From: Chloroflexota bacterium
GTDB lineage: Bacteria; Chloroflexota; Anaerolineae; Anaerolineales; Villigracilaceae
Assembly (NCBI GenBank): GCA_019873735.1
Contig: JAIOAQ010000009.1
Location: forward strand, 18,538 to 82,537
DNA: 64,000 bases
Direction: 5' to 3'
Part shown: in pieces, positions 18,782-27,746 of the stretch
Layout of the letters: the number at the start of each line of letters is the position of its first letter
How positions within the stretch are numbered: the stretch's first letter is position 1
Notes under the pieces: model-generated
The model's database searches: none
What the model saw: the letters and a program-made list of their open reading frames with translations, nothing else
Told to the model about the DNA's origin: nothing
Made by a program: the position numbers and the translations under genes

Positions 18782-19189
18782 ATGGAAATTCCACGCCATT
18801 GGCGACTCAAACAACAGCGTTATTCTCTGGTTGGCGAAACCTGTCCCCATTGTGAGGCAAAGATCTTCCCGCCGCGCGATGTGTGTCCCACTTGCGGCGG
18901 CGAGGCCAAAACGCAGTACACGTTTAGCGGTAAAGGAGAGGTCTTTTCTTACACCACGATTTATGAGGCCCCCAGCGGCTATGACGAAACCGCGCCCTAC
19001 ACGGTGGCGTTGGTCAAGTTAGAAGAAGGCCCCATCATTACCGCCCAACTGACCGACCTGGGCGACCAGCCGGTGGAAATCGGCATGCCGGTAGAGATGG
19101 TCACGCGTAAACTGCGCTCGGAAAACGAGGACCGCGGCATTCTGATTTACGGGTACAAGTTTCGCCCCGTGTTGAGCCGGGCTGCATAG
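18782..19189 (+). CDS. DUF35 OB-fold protein with zinc ribbon
   Basis: This 135-residue protein has an N-terminal rubredoxin-like zinc ribbon (ETCPHCEAKIFPPRDVCPTCGG, about 19-40, two CxxC pairs) and a C-terminal OB fold (about 45-130). In archaea such proteins bridge HMG-CoA synthase and thiolase and hold CoA at the shared tunnel. Its place directly after those two genes supports the same role. It is the last gene of the operon: a GC-rich hairpin with a T run follows. RBS AAAAGGAGCG. Confidence 0.9.
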   Translation: MEIPRHWRLKQQRYSLVGETCPHCEAKIFPPRDVCPTCGGEAKTQYTFSGKGEVFSYTTIYEAPSGYDETAPYTVALVKLEEGPIITAQLTDLGDQPVEIGMPVEMVTRKLRSENEDRGILIYGYKFRPVLSRAA

Positions 19190-19201
19190 AGAGTCATGCG
19201 A

Positions 19202-19228
19202 AAACGCCGCCTGCGGGCGGCGTTTTTT
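19202..19228 (+). terminator. Rho-independent terminator of the mevalonate operon
   Basis: AACGCCGCC, a short loop and GGGCGGCGTT followed by TTTT sit 12 bp after the DUF35 stop. A strong stem and T run. Confidence 0.9.
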
Positions 19229-19276
19229 CGCGTATGGACAAAGCCGGTTGTCCGGCAAGCCTTTGGGCTGGCTTTC

Positions 19277-20137
19277 TCAGCCCAATAATTCGGGCAGCGC
19301 CAGCCACTCACCCGGCTGACCGTCACAGGTGACAGCCTCAACAAGAATGCGGGACTGCACCAGAGATTTCAAAGCACGCCTCACCAGTTCTGGCGGCCAA
19401 CCAAAGAGGCGGCTTACATCTTTTGCCTGTGCAGCGCCCAGCGAGCGGAAATAAAGTTCAATCAACTTTTGACGGGCTTCGGCTTCGCCAATGGCGCGGG
19501 CGCGCTCGGGCAAATCGGGATAGTGGCGGGCAACAATTTCGTAAATGAAAGCATATCGCCAGGCTCCTACCGGCGCTACACCAATGGGGAGGATGGCAAA
19601 TGCAGCCTGCAATTGCTCTAAGGCGCGGTTGAACTCTGCTTCAGCCGCCGGAGCGGACAGGCGCGCCGCTTTGCGCAGAGAAATCGTATCGAGCGGCCCT
19701 TCAGACAGGATGGCGGCGTAGATGTTTTTAGCAGCCAGAGTCAGGTGTCCCTGCTCATAAGCCAGCAGGTAGTCTTCTTCTGGCGAGCCGTAATTCTCGC
19801 TCAAAGCATAAAAGTAGGGGACAATGTCCAGGGAAATCAGGGTTGCTTTTCGGCGCAGCACTTTGGCATAGTACCAGATACGCCTGCCAAGCGCCTCGTC
19901 CTTCCAGCGCCAGGTAATGTGACCAGGGTCATCGTGGGCATCTGGGACCGGCCGGTCGCCTGCCACTGCCATCCACAGGCTGGGGAGCAGAATACCCTTG
20001 ATAGGCCAGAAAAAGACAAAGCCGCGCCGGTTGACAAAATCCAGTGCCTGAGCCGGGGAAGCAATTGGGGAAGCGGGCGGCAGGCAAAAAGTGCGGGCGC
20101 GATACGCCTGCAAGCATTTCGGGTCAAGCAATGGCAT
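19277..20137 (-). CDS. AlkZ/YcaQ-related winged-helix protein
   Basis: This 286-residue protein resembles the HTH_42/YcaQ-AlkZ superfamily: GFVFFWPIKGILLPSLWMA near residues 38-56, then a WRWKDEALGRRIWYYAKVLRRKATLIS segment, and a C-terminal winged-helix-like part. AlkZ proteins excise alkylated or crosslinked bases. This one is shorter than the roughly 400-residue glycosylases and I cannot see a clear QxQ/QxD catalytic motif, so it may be a non-enzymatic relative. Single gene, start after GGACGGATCT. Confidence 0.6.
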   Translation of the reverse strand: MPLLDPKCLQAYRARTFCLPPASPIASPAQALDFVNRRGFVFFWPIKGILLPSLWMAVAGDRPVPDAHDDPGHITWRWKDEALGRRIWYYAKVLRRKATLISLDIVPYFYALSENYGSPEEDYLLAYEQGHLTLAAKNIYAAILSEGPLDTISLRKAARLSAPAAEAEFNRALEQLQAAFAILPIGVAPVGAWRYAFIYEIVARHYPDLPERARAIGEAEARQKLIELYFRSLGAAQAKDVSRLFGWPPELVRRALKSLVQSRILVEAVTCDGQPGEWLALPELLG

Positions 20138-20199
20138 AGATCCGTCCGAAAAACCTTAACACCACACCTGCCCTGAGAGGCGGCGTCAGGAAGCAGAAT

Positions 20200-21570
20200 C
20201 TAGTCTGAGGCAGGCTGCGAAAGCCGCCGGGCAGCAATTTGAGCCCGGATTTCGGCATGACGTTCACGCCCAAGCGGGTAAAAAACGGCAAACAAAATAC
20301 CCATCAGCAGGAAAAAGGAAGGCACCGGCCCCATCAGCGCCTGAATGCCGTGAATGGCCTGTACGGGTTGCACCGGATCGTTGGCGCGAAAGTGGGTTAA
20401 CTTCAGCACCAATGGAATCATCGGCACGGCAATGGAGGAGGCGATTTTCCTCAGCAGCGTTACCAGGCTGTAGAACATTCCCTCGTGACGTTGACCCGTC
20501 TCATACTCATCCCACTCGACCGCGTCCGGAATCATCGACCAGGGCAGGACGTGTACGGCTCCGATCCCGACCCCGGCCAGCGCGGCCAGTGTAAAGACGA
20601 CCGGCAACCCCCAGGAAGGATTCACCACAATCATCGTGATGATGACGCCAGAAAGAAAGATCATGCCGGCAATATAAGCCACCCGCTTATCCCAGCGCCG
20701 CGAGGCCCATTCCCAGGCAGGTAGGGTGAACAGCGCCACAATGAAAACCGTGCCGGCAATCAGTTCGCTGACATCTTCCAAGCCCATGCGATACTTCAAA
20801 AAGTACAGCAGAATGCCTTGAATGAACTCAATTGCCGTCCACGTAAAAAGGAAAATGCCAACTGCAAAAATGAACGGCCGGTTACGGCGAGCGGCGCGCA
20901 ACGAATCGCGCAGGGTGGGCTGCGCCTGTGACAGGTACTCTGGCCGTTCCCGCGTGCCGAGGAAGGTCAGTAAAAGCGGCAGTCCGCTCATCAGGCCAAA
21001 GGCAGTACCCACCAGCATGACACGACCGGCATTGGACGGATTCATTGAACCGATAATCGCTAGCGGGAGGGTAAAAGCCATCAGCCCGCCAATAATCGAA
21101 AAGGCCATACGAAAACTGGTGAGGGTCGTCCGTTCGTCATAATCAGGGGTCAGTTCGGGGGTCAGGGCAAAATAAGGCATGTATACAAACGTAGCCATAG
21201 TTTCAAAGACGAAGTAAGCCGCGGCGTAGTAGGCCATGAGCGCATACTGACTCTCAAAAGGCGGACGCCACCACATGGCAGCAAACGCCAGAGCAAAGGG
21301 CAGCCAGCCAAACAGCAAAAAAGGCCGGCGGCGGCCCCAGCGCGAGCGCGTCCGGTCAGAAATATAGCCAATAATCGGATCGTTAATCCAGTCCCAGGAA
21401 CGTCCCAAAAAGGCAGCGGCCGCAGCCAGGAGAGGGTCCAGGCCAACCACATCGGTCAGAAACATAACGAACAGGACGCCAATAGTGGTATCGGTCAGGC
21501 TAAAACCCAGGTCGCCCGCGCCATAAAGCAGTTTTGTACGGGTTGGAAGGCGGTCTTGCGGGTCGGTCAT
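20200..21570 (-). CDS. GPH-family sugar:cation symporter (MFS)
   Basis: This 456-residue integral membrane protein has about 12 hydrophobic segments. The N-terminal LLYGAGDLGFSLTDTTIG, the WDWINDPIIGYISDRTRSRWGRRRPFLL loop (about residues 60-87) and the cytoplasmic DERTTLTSFR motif identify the glycoside-pentoside-hexuronide cation symporter family, which imports glycosides or uronic acids with H+ or Na+. A longer frame extends upstream, but the ATG at 21570 has GAGGAGCAAAA before it. It lies 13 bp after the GNAT gene and is probably co-transcribed with it. Confidence 0.9.
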   Translation of the reverse strand: MTDPQDRLPTRTKLLYGAGDLGFSLTDTTIGVLFVMFLTDVVGLDPLLAAAAAFLGRSWDWINDPIIGYISDRTRSRWGRRRPFLLFGWLPFALAFAAMWWRPPFESQYALMAYYAAAYFVFETMATFVYMPYFALTPELTPDYDERTTLTSFRMAFSIIGGLMAFTLPLAIIGSMNPSNAGRVMLVGTAFGLMSGLPLLLTFLGTRERPEYLSQAQPTLRDSLRAARRNRPFIFAVGIFLFTWTAIEFIQGILLYFLKYRMGLEDVSELIAGTVFIVALFTLPAWEWASRRWDKRVAYIAGMIFLSGVIITMIVVNPSWGLPVVFTLAALAGVGIGAVHVLPWSMIPDAVEWDEYETGQRHEGMFYSLVTLLRKIASSIAVPMIPLVLKLTHFRANDPVQPVQAIHGIQALMGPVPSFFLLMGILFAVFYPLGRERHAEIRAQIAARRLSQPASD

Positions 21571-21583
21571 TTTTGCTCCTCGG

Positions 21584-22696
21584 TTAAAGTTTGCGGTGGT
21601 AATTACGATGGCGCTTAATCCACTGCACGCCAATGGCTTCCATATCATTCCGGCTTTTGAAATTGGTTTCGTCCACTTGAATGATCTCAATGTGCTTGAA
21701 ACCGAATTCGTGCACACTCTTGGCGAGTTCTGTGTACAGCAAGGCGTTGGCGCCCAGGCCGCGCAATTCCGGCAAAATACCGATGCCGTTTACATTAACC
21801 CACTCTGCCCGCCTGCGTTCCTGCAGGATATAGGCCCAGCCCAACGGCCACAGGCGGCCTTTGGAGCGGCGCAACGCTGCTGAAACGTCATGATAGGCAA
21901 TGATAAAGCCGACCACCTCATCCCCTCGCATGACCAGTTTCAACAGGCGCGGGTCGGCCACAGTGATAATTGAGTCCACAATCAAGTTGAACTCTTCTTC
22001 GGTCGGGGGAAAGTATTCGTGGTTGTTGACAAAAGCCCTTTGGTGTACCAGCGCGGCTTTAGGCGCCCAACGGCGGACTTCTGCAACCGTTGTGAAACTC
22101 TTAATCCAAAAACCGCTTCGCCGCTTGACCCAGTCGGCAATGCGGTAGAAACGCTCAGGCAGTTCATAAGAGCCAGGCAGATAGCCGGAAAGATGATCGC
22201 GGTCTTTGGCAAAGCCGGCATTCTGAATCAGGGCATCGTAGTAAGGGAAGTTATAAGGGACATTGAGCGCCGGCGGATATTGGAAGCCGTCCACTAAGGT
22301 CCCGCCGCTATCAGAACCGAGCAAACCGCGCGGGCCAATGATCTCGTCCAGGCCGCGCGCCCTGGCCCAATCGAAGCCGGCGGCAAACAGTTCAGTAGCC
22401 ACGCGATTGTCGTCTATGCAATCGAAAAAAGCAAAAAAGGCGGTGCGGCGCTGGCAATGCTGATTATGCCGGCGGTTATGCAGAATGGCCACGCGTCCCA
22501 GCACGTCACGACCCGATTCAGCGATAAAGAACTCGGCCACAGAATGCCGATAAAAAGGATGGTTGCCAAAAATATCGCGTTTTTCTGTGATCAGCGGCGG
22601 CACCCAAAAAGGGGAATGCTCGTAAAGGTGGAAGGGAAAGGCAAAAAACGTATTGCGATCACGGGGGTTGGAAACGTCAAGGCGTCGAATCGGCAT
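21584..22696 (-). CDS. GNAT-like acyltransferase family protein
   Basis: This 370-residue cytoplasmic protein has an N-terminal part reading PRDRNTFFAFPFHLYEHSPFWVPPL and a C-terminal GNAT-like segment: GDEVVGFIIAYHDVSAAL, then VNGIGILPELRGLGANALLYTELAKS, the latter resembling the acyl-CoA-binding R-x-x-G-x-(G/A) loop. Two GNAT-fold halves are likely. Similar proteins are common in Chloroflexota and Bacteroidota but have no assigned substrate. Start at 22696 is preferred because GGAGAG lies 6 bp upstream; other starts are within 24 bp. Confidence 0.7.
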   Translation of the reverse strand: MPIRRLDVSNPRDRNTFFAFPFHLYEHSPFWVPPLITEKRDIFGNHPFYRHSVAEFFIAESGRDVLGRVAILHNRRHNQHCQRRTAFFAFFDCIDDNRVATELFAAGFDWARARGLDEIIGPRGLLGSDSGGTLVDGFQYPPALNVPYNFPYYDALIQNAGFAKDRDHLSGYLPGSYELPERFYRIADWVKRRSGFWIKSFTTVAEVRRWAPKAALVHQRAFVNNHEYFPPTEEEFNLIVDSIITVADPRLLKLVMRGDEVVGFIIAYHDVSAALRRSKGRLWPLGWAYILQERRRAEWVNVNGIGILPELRGLGANALLYTELAKSVHEFGFKHIEIIQVDETNFKSRNDMEAIGVQWIKRHRNYHRKL

Positions 22697-22859
22697 GTGC
22701 ATCTCTCCGGGCAAGCGCACTCAAGTTTAGCCGATTTTTTGGCAGAAAGATAGTCTCAAGACATCAGGTCAACCTGGTAATCTATACAATTTGACATTTG
22801 TAATACCAGATTTGTGAGAAACACCACCCATTTTGAGTAGCACGTATAGAAAAAACTCA

Positions 22860-22888
22860 TTGACAAGCCTCTTCTGTACTGCTAGAAT
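22860..22888 (+). promoter_or_regulatory. Sigma-70-like promoter of the liv operon
   Basis: TTGACA and TAGAAT with a 17 bp spacer, the best promoter match seen in the window. Confidence 0.8.
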
Positions 22889-22959
22889 TCATTCAGGTTT
22901 ATTATTGGTCGTGCCAAGCACCTTTATAAAGTAGGACTTTCCTGAATACTTCATTCTCC

Positions 22960-22995
22960 GGTGGTACCACACTCAAGCACGGGCTTCGAGTGTTT
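22960..22995 (+). promoter_or_regulatory. T-box-like motif followed by hairpin
   Basis: CGGTGGTACCAC resembles the T-box antiterminator core (GGTGGNACC). It runs into a stem ACACTCAAGC/GCTTCGAGTGT with TTT after it, the layout of a T-box terminator. A specifier Stem I could not be recognised, so this may be coincidence. Confidence 0.3.
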
Positions 22996-23002
22996 AAAAC
23001 CA

Positions 23003-23019
23003 TGAACGGTTACCGTTCA
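23003..23019 (+). promoter_or_regulatory. Perfect palindrome in the livJ leader
   Basis: TGAACGGTTACCGTTCA has 8-bp arms around a single T, 13 bp before the AGGAGG of livJ. It could be a repressor operator or a translation-blocking hairpin. Confidence 0.5.
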
Positions 23020-23045
23020 AATTTACCTTTCAGGAGGAGAAAGTA

Positions 23046-24221
23046 ATGAAACGTACTACACTAAGCAAGTGGTCTGGCTTGATTGTAGCACTCATCTTGC
23101 TGGCTTCCAGTCTGCTCAGCGGCTGCCAGCAAGAAAAAGTGCTCAAGATTGGTTTCATCACCGAGCAGACCGGCGTAGATGCATATGTTGGCCCCGCATC
23201 CGTACCCGCTCTGCAAGACCGGATTGATGAAATCAATGCCAAGGGCGGCATCGGCGGCTACAAGCTGCAACTGATTGTCTACGACACCCGCTCCGAGGTG
23301 ACAGATGCTGTAGCCGTGACCAAACGCCTGATTGACCAGGACAAGGTAGTGGCCATCATCGGCCCGTCGTGGTCAGCCGCGGCTATTCCGATTGCCGACA
23401 TCGTGGACGCCGCCAAAGTACCCGCCATTGCTACAACTGCATCCAATGTCAATGTGACGGTCAAAGAGGACGGCACGTTGCACCCCTATATGTTCCGGGT
23501 GTGCTTCATTGACCCCTATCAGGGCTATGCCCAGGCGGATTTTGCTTACAACAAACTCGGCCTCCGCAAGGCTGCCCTCTTGACGGATGTGGCATCCCCC
23601 TATACGGTCGGCCTGCATCAGTTCTTTGAGAATCACTTTAAGGAACTGGGCGGTGAAATCGTGGCCAAGGAAGGCTACACTCAAGGGGACACCGAGTTCC
23701 GCGCTCAGTTGGCTAAAATCAAGGACTCTGGTGCTGACCTTCTGGTGATGGATGCTTATACCTATAAGGATGTCGGCCTGGCCGCCCAGCAAGCCGAGGC
23801 GCTTGGCCTGGACATCCAGATTATGGCGGGTGATGGCGTCTTCGTCCCGGAACTCCTTGAAATGGCCGGCCCGCAACTGGAAGGTGCCATTGTGACCACC
23901 GGCGTTTCAGAAGAATCGCCTGAGTTTGCCGAGTTCAACGCGGCCTTTGAAGCCAAGCATGGAGTCAAGGCCAACATCTACACCTACTACGGCCTGGATG
24001 CCCTGATGGCAATTGAATACGCCATTGGCGAAGCCGCCAAGAAAGGCCCCGTCACCCCCACCGCTGTGCGCGATGCCCTGGAGACCATGAAAGACGTGCA
24101 ACTCTTTACGAGTGTCGTCACCATGGAACCGGACACCCACAACCCTCACAACAAACCCCTGCTGATCATGACCATCAAGAACGGCAAGTGGGAACTTCTG
24201 GAAACCTTCCAACCGCAATAA
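23046..24221 (+). CDS. livJ: Branched-chain amino acid-type ABC transporter substrate-binding lipoprotein
   Basis: This 391-residue type I periplasmic-binding-fold protein has a lipoprotein signal with lipobox LLSGC (Cys27). The mature part has VLKIGFITEQTG at the start, AIIGPSWSAAAIPIADI and DGVFVPELLEM in the ligand lobes. It would capture branched-chain or related amino acids (or other small carboxylates, as in many Liv-type systems) at the outer face of the membrane. First gene of a five-gene operon. A strong 17-bp hairpin after it probably keeps its level above that of the permeases. Confidence 0.93.
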   Translation: MKRTTLSKWSGLIVALILLASSLLSGCQQEKVLKIGFITEQTGVDAYVGPASVPALQDRIDEINAKGGIGGYKLQLIVYDTRSEVTDAVAVTKRLIDQDKVVAIIGPSWSAAAIPIADIVDAAKVPAIATTASNVNVTVKEDGTLHPYMFRVCFIDPYQGYAQADFAYNKLGLRKAALLTDVASPYTVGLHQFFENHFKELGGEIVAKEGYTQGDTEFRAQLAKIKDSGADLLVMDAYTYKDVGLAAQQAEALGLDIQIMAGDGVFVPELLEMAGPQLEGAIVTTGVSEESPEFAEFNAAFEAKHGVKANIYTYYGLDALMAIEYAIGEAAKKGPVTPTAVRDALETMKDVQLFTSVVTMEPDTHNPHNKPLLIMTIKNGKWELLETFQPQ

Positions 24222-24231
24222 ACCAAAGCGT

Positions 24232-24268
24232 AAGTTGGGGTGTTTGCATACTGCAAACACCCCAACTT
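24232..24268 (+). terminator. Strong intra-operon hairpin between livJ and livH
   Basis: AAGTTGGGGTGTTTGCA (24232-24248), loop TAC and TGCAAACACCCCAACTT (24252-24268) form a 17-bp perfect stem followed by TAATTTT. The weak T tract suggests partial termination and 3' protection of the livJ message. Confidence 0.7.
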
Positions 24269-24328
24269 TAATTTTCCAGACAGCAGCCCGCATTGCTGTC
24301 CACCAGCCTTTTTATAAAGGAATGACCA

Positions 24329-25204
24329 ATGGAATTATTCATTCAACAATTGGTAAGCGGTATTTCAATTGGAGCCATTTATTCTTTGCTGGCCGTGGGC
24401 TATGCCCTGGTTTATAGCGTGTACAACTTCACAAACTGGGCTTTTGACGCTTTCATGGCCTTTGGGGCGTTCATCGCCTTTACTTCCATCAGTTCCCTGT
24501 TCCTGCCTTTTTGGGCAGCGGGGGCCATTTCTATTGTGCTGACCATTATTCTTGCTGTTTCGGCAGAAAAACTGGCCTACAGCCCGCTGCGGGCACGGAA
24601 GGCCCCGCGCCTGTTCATGATGATTTCGGCCATGGGCGTCAACCTGGCCATCGTCAACATCATCAACCTGATTTATGGCGGAACCTTCCGCAAATTCCCG
24701 GTAGATGCGCTGCAGCCCATTTTCATCGGCAACGTCTCTATCGGGCGGACAGACCTGGTAGCCGGCGGGATTTCATTTGTCGTCCTGGCCTTGCTATGGG
24801 CTTTCCTGTATCGAACCAGGTGGGGATTGGGCGTGCGTGCCAGCAGCATTGACATCCTGACAGCCTCCTTAATGGGAATCAACAACAACGGCGTGGCCAT
24901 TGTTGTCTTTACGCTGACCGGTATCCTGTCCTCCGTCGCGGGCATCTTCTATGGCATCAAGTATGCTGTCTATCCCATGATGGGTATGGTGACCATCAAG
25001 GCCATGATCGCCAGTATCGTGGGCGGACTTGGCAGCCTGCCGGCCGCGATCGTTGGCAGCATGATTCTGGGGATTCTGGAAACGATGGTCTCGGGGTATA
25101 TCTCGTCAACGTATCGCGACCTGTTCTCCTTCCTCTTCTTGATAGTCATCCTGCTCTTCTTCCCGAACGGCCTGATGGGCAAAAGCGTGGAAGAAAAACT
25201 ATAA
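24329..25204 (+). CDS. livH: Branched-chain amino acid ABC transporter permease LivH
   Basis: This 291-residue membrane protein has about eight hydrophobic segments. The start QQLVSGISIGAIYSLLAVGYALVY is typical of LivH, and ASSIDILTASLMGIN followed by KAMIASIVGGLGSLPAAIVG is the EAA-like coupling loop region contacting the ATPases. It partners with LivM (25220) to form the channel. RBS AAAGGAATGACC. Confidence 0.94.
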   Translation: MELFIQQLVSGISIGAIYSLLAVGYALVYSVYNFTNWAFDAFMAFGAFIAFTSISSLFLPFWAAGAISIVLTIILAVSAEKLAYSPLRARKAPRLFMMISAMGVNLAIVNIINLIYGGTFRKFPVDALQPIFIGNVSIGRTDLVAGGISFVVLALLWAFLYRTRWGLGVRASSIDILTASLMGINNNGVAIVVFTLTGILSSVAGIFYGIKYAVYPMMGMVTIKAMIASIVGGLGSLPAAIVGSMILGILETMVSGYISSTYRDLFSFLFLIVILLFFPNGLMGKSVEEKL

Positions 25205-25219
25205 GGAGGCTACAGAACC

Positions 25220-26170
25220 ATGGGTTATTTGATTGCAATTGTCATCCTGTGTGGCATCAACATTGTGGCAGCCCTGGGCGTTGCCATTCTGACCGGCTAC
25301 ACAGGATTGTTCACAATCGGCCATGCCGGTTTCATGGCGCTTGGCGGGTACATGAGCGCCATTATGGTCAAAGAACTCAACGTGCCGTACCCGCTGGCAT
25401 TGCTGATTGGCGGCGCATTTGCCGGGATATGCAGTTTTATCATTGGCTACCCGGCCTTTCGCAGCCGGTTGCGCGGCGACTATTTCGCGATTGCAACGTT
25501 AGGTTTCTCAGAAGCCATACGGCTCTTGTTAAACAACACCAGAGGTCTGGGACAGAGTCTTCAAGACTCCACCAGCAGTTTTGGACAAGGCGCTTCATCC
25601 TTGCTTATCAAACTTGGCGGCGCATTTGGGTACATGAATCTTCCCAACGTGACCAATGTTTGGGTGGTTGTGGTCACAGTTGCGCTTGCGATGTTCTTTG
25701 CTCACATGTATGTGACTTCCCAATACGGCAAGAACAGCATTGCTATCAGCCAGGATGAGGTTGCCGCGGAAATGATGGGCGTCAACCTGCTGAAAACCAA
25801 ACTGATTTCGCTTTTCATCAGCGCCTTTTACGCTGGCGTTGCAGGTGGCCTGCTGGGCTTCTATTTTGCCTATCTCAGCCCGTCCCTGTTCACCATCACA
25901 AAGTCATCTGACCTGCTGGCGGCGGTAGTATTCGGCGGCATCCAATCATTGATTGGACCATTCATCACAGCCTTTGTTTTGATTGGCGTGCCTGAACTCC
26001 TGCGCACTTTCGCCGAATGGCGCTTAATCATCTATGGTTTTCTGTTTGTCATCGTGATGATCTTCCGCCCACAGGGCCTGTTGGGGTACGTTGAGATGAA
26101 TTTCAGTTTCCTGGGCAGGTGGTGGAATGCCATCTTCCGGCGCAAACATACCCCATCGCAGAAAGGATAG
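25220..26170 (+). CDS. livM: Branched-chain amino acid ABC transporter permease LivM
   Basis: This 316-residue permease begins with hydrophobic segments containing [24 protein letters not shown], the characteristic LivM region, then [20 protein letters not shown] and the coupling loop [20 protein letters not shown]. It follows livH after 15 bp with AAGGAGG in between, and livG starts 5 bp after its stop. Confidence 0.94.
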   Translation: MGYLIAIVILCGINIVAALGVAILTGYTGLFTIGHAGFMALGGYMSAIMVKELNVPYPLALLIGGAFAGICSFIIGYPAFRSRLRGDYFAIATLGFSEAIRLLLNNTRGLGQSLQDSTSSFGQGASSLLIKLGGAFGYMNLPNVTNVWVVVVTVALAMFFAHMYVTSQYGKNSIAISQDEVAAEMMGVNLLKTKLISLFISAFYAGVAGGLLGFYFAYLSPSLFTITKSSDLLAAVVFGGIQSLIGPFITAFVLIGVPELLRTFAEWRLIIYGFLFVIVMIFRPQGLLGYVEMNFSFLGRWWNAIFRRKHTPSQKG

Positions 26171-26175
26171 CCGCC

Positions 26176-26976
26176 ATGAGCGAAGAAATTCTCAGCATCA
26201 AAAACCTGACTGTTGATTTCGGCGGCGTCCGGGCTGTCAATGATGTCTCCTTGAGCCTGCGAAAAGGAGAATTCATCGGCCTGATTGGCCCAAACGGAGC
26301 AGGCAAAACAACGATTTTCAACTTAATTACCAATGCCTTTCAACCGACCTCGGGTGAGATCATTTTCAAAGGCCAGAGCATCTTAGGGAAGTCTCCCGAC
26401 CAGATTTGCCGCTTGGGCATCAGCCGAACTTTCCAAAACATTCGCCTGTTCCCGCAAATGACCGCCTACGAGAATGTGGAACTGGGGCTGCACAGCACCC
26501 CGCGCTATTCTCTGGCCGAGGCTTTCATCCGCACCCCCCGCGCGGCGCGCATTGAGGCCGAGACGCGCAAACGGGCGCACGAATTGCTTGAAATGGTGAA
26601 CCTGAGTCAACACGCCAATGCGCGCGCTTCCAGCCTCCCTTATGGCTTACAGCGCCGCCTGGAACTGGCACGCGCCATGGCCACATCCCCCGAACTGCTC
26701 CTGCTGGACGAACCGGCAGCCGGTATGAACGAAGACGAATGCAAGGAACTGGTGCAACTCATCCGCCAAATTCACAACACCATGGGATACACCATGATCA
26801 TGATTGAGCACCACATGAACGTCGTCATGGACCTATGCCGGGACTCGCTCATCTACGTACTCAACCTGGGTTCCCTTCTGGCCGTTGGTAGTCCGGCCGA
26901 AATACAAAACAACCCCGACGTCATCCGCGCTTATCTGGGAGAGAGGAAAAATGGCCGAGACAACGCCCATGCTTGA
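26176..26976 (+). CDS. livG: Branched-chain amino acid ABC transporter ATP-binding protein LivG
   Basis: This 266-residue ATPase has Walker [10 protein letters not shown], a Q-loop region with [12 protein letters not shown], the variant signature [17 protein letters not shown], Walker [12 protein letters not shown] and the H-loop HH. LivG-type LPYGxQRRLE in place of LSGGQ is normal for this subfamily. Start at 26176 ([16 protein letters not shown]); a longer frame begins inside livM. It overlaps livF by 26 bp. Confidence 0.94.
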   Translation: MSEEILSIKNLTVDFGGVRAVNDVSLSLRKGEFIGLIGPNGAGKTTIFNLITNAFQPTSGEIIFKGQSILGKSPDQICRLGISRTFQNIRLFPQMTAYENVELGLHSTPRYSLAEAFIRTPRAARIEAETRKRAHELLEMVNLSQHANARASSLPYGLQRRLELARAMATSPELLLLDEPAAGMNEDECKELVQLIRQIHNTMGYTMIMIEHHMNVVMDLCRDSLIYVLNLGSLLAVGSPAEIQNNPDVIRAYLGERKNGRDNAHA

Positions 26977-27679
26977 TATCAAAGATTTGGTCGTCCATTA
27001 CGGCGGCATTTGCGCTCTCAACGGCGTCAACCTACACGTTGGACAAGGCGAAATCGTCGCCGTGATCGGGGCCAATGGCGCAGGAAAATCCACCCTGATG
27101 AAAACCATCGTGGCCGTCAAGAGTTATACCTCCGGCACCATCATGTACAAGGGCATGCCTCTGCCCAAAGAGTCCTACAAAGTCGTCTCAACCGGAATTA
27201 CTCTTGTTCCAGAAGGCCGGCGCATTTTTGCCCCCTTGACCGTGCGCGAAAATCTGCTTGCGGGTGCATATACCCGTTGGGACCGTCAACACATCAACCA
27301 AACCATGGAAGAGGTCTTTGCCCTCTTCCCACGTCTCAAAGAACGCATCAATCAACGCGGCGGCACACTCTCTGGCGGCGAACAGCAAATGCTGGCTGTA
27401 GGACGCGCCCTGATGGCCAAACCAGATCTGCTTATGCTGGACGAGCCATCCCTGGGCCTGGCTCCTATCGTCATTGACATGATGTTTGAGACCATCACCC
27501 GCCTGAACCGCGAGATGGGCCTGACCATTCTGCTGGTCGAGCAGAACGCCTCCATCGCGCTGGAACTGTGTCACCGCGCCTATGTTTTGAAAACCGGTGA
27601 AATCAGCATGGAAGGCACCGGCAAGGAATTGCTGGAAGACCCGCGCGTCCAGGCCAGTTACCTGGGCATCACTTCCTGA
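26951..27679 (+). CDS. livF: Branched-chain amino acid ABC transporter ATP-binding protein LivF
   Basis: This 242-residue ATPase has Walker A GANGAGKSTLM, LVPEGRRIF (the LivF-type Q-loop region), signature LSGGEQQMLAVGRAL, Walker B LLMLDEPSLGLAP and H-loop LVEQN. Start at 26951 after GAGAGGAAAA, inside the end of livG, which suggests translational coupling. Last gene of the operon. Confidence 0.94.
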   Translation: MAETTPMLDIKDLVVHYGGICALNGVNLHVGQGEIVAVIGANGAGKSTLMKTIVAVKSYTSGTIMYKGMPLPKESYKVVSTGITLVPEGRRIFAPLTVRENLLAGAYTRWDRQHINQTMEEVFALFPRLKERINQRGGTLSGGEQQMLAVGRALMAKPDLLMLDEPSLGLAPIVIDMMFETITRLNREMGLTILLVEQNASIALELCHRAYVLKTGEISMEGTGKELLEDPRVQASYLGITS

Positions 27680-27710
27680 CGCTAAAAATTGACCCCAGGA
27701 TTGACATCAC

Positions 27711-27746
27711 AAGAGAACGGATAGCGGTTCACGCATCCGTTCTCTT
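27711..27746. terminator. Hairpin after the liv operon
   Basis: AAGAGAACGGAT (27711-27722) pairs perfectly with ATCCGTTCTCTT (27735-27746). Located between convergent livF and the CDGSH gene, it probably ends both transcripts, though no strong T run follows on either strand. Confidence 0.6.

Larger units (their letters stand above)
22697..23045 (+). promoter_or_regulatory. livJ upstream region: promoter and structured leader
   Basis: The 349 bp gap contains a near-consensus promoter, TTGACA (22860-22865), 17 bp, TAGAAT (22883-22888). It predicts a leader of about 150 nt. In the leader are a T-box-like GGTGGTACC (22960-22968), an overlapping hairpin ACACTCAAGC/GCTTCGAGTGT (22969-22993) followed by TTT, a perfect palindrome TGAACGGTTACCGTTCA (23003-23019), and the ribosome site CAGGAGGAGA. 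Upstream of the promoter nothing further is recognised. Confidence 0.7.
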
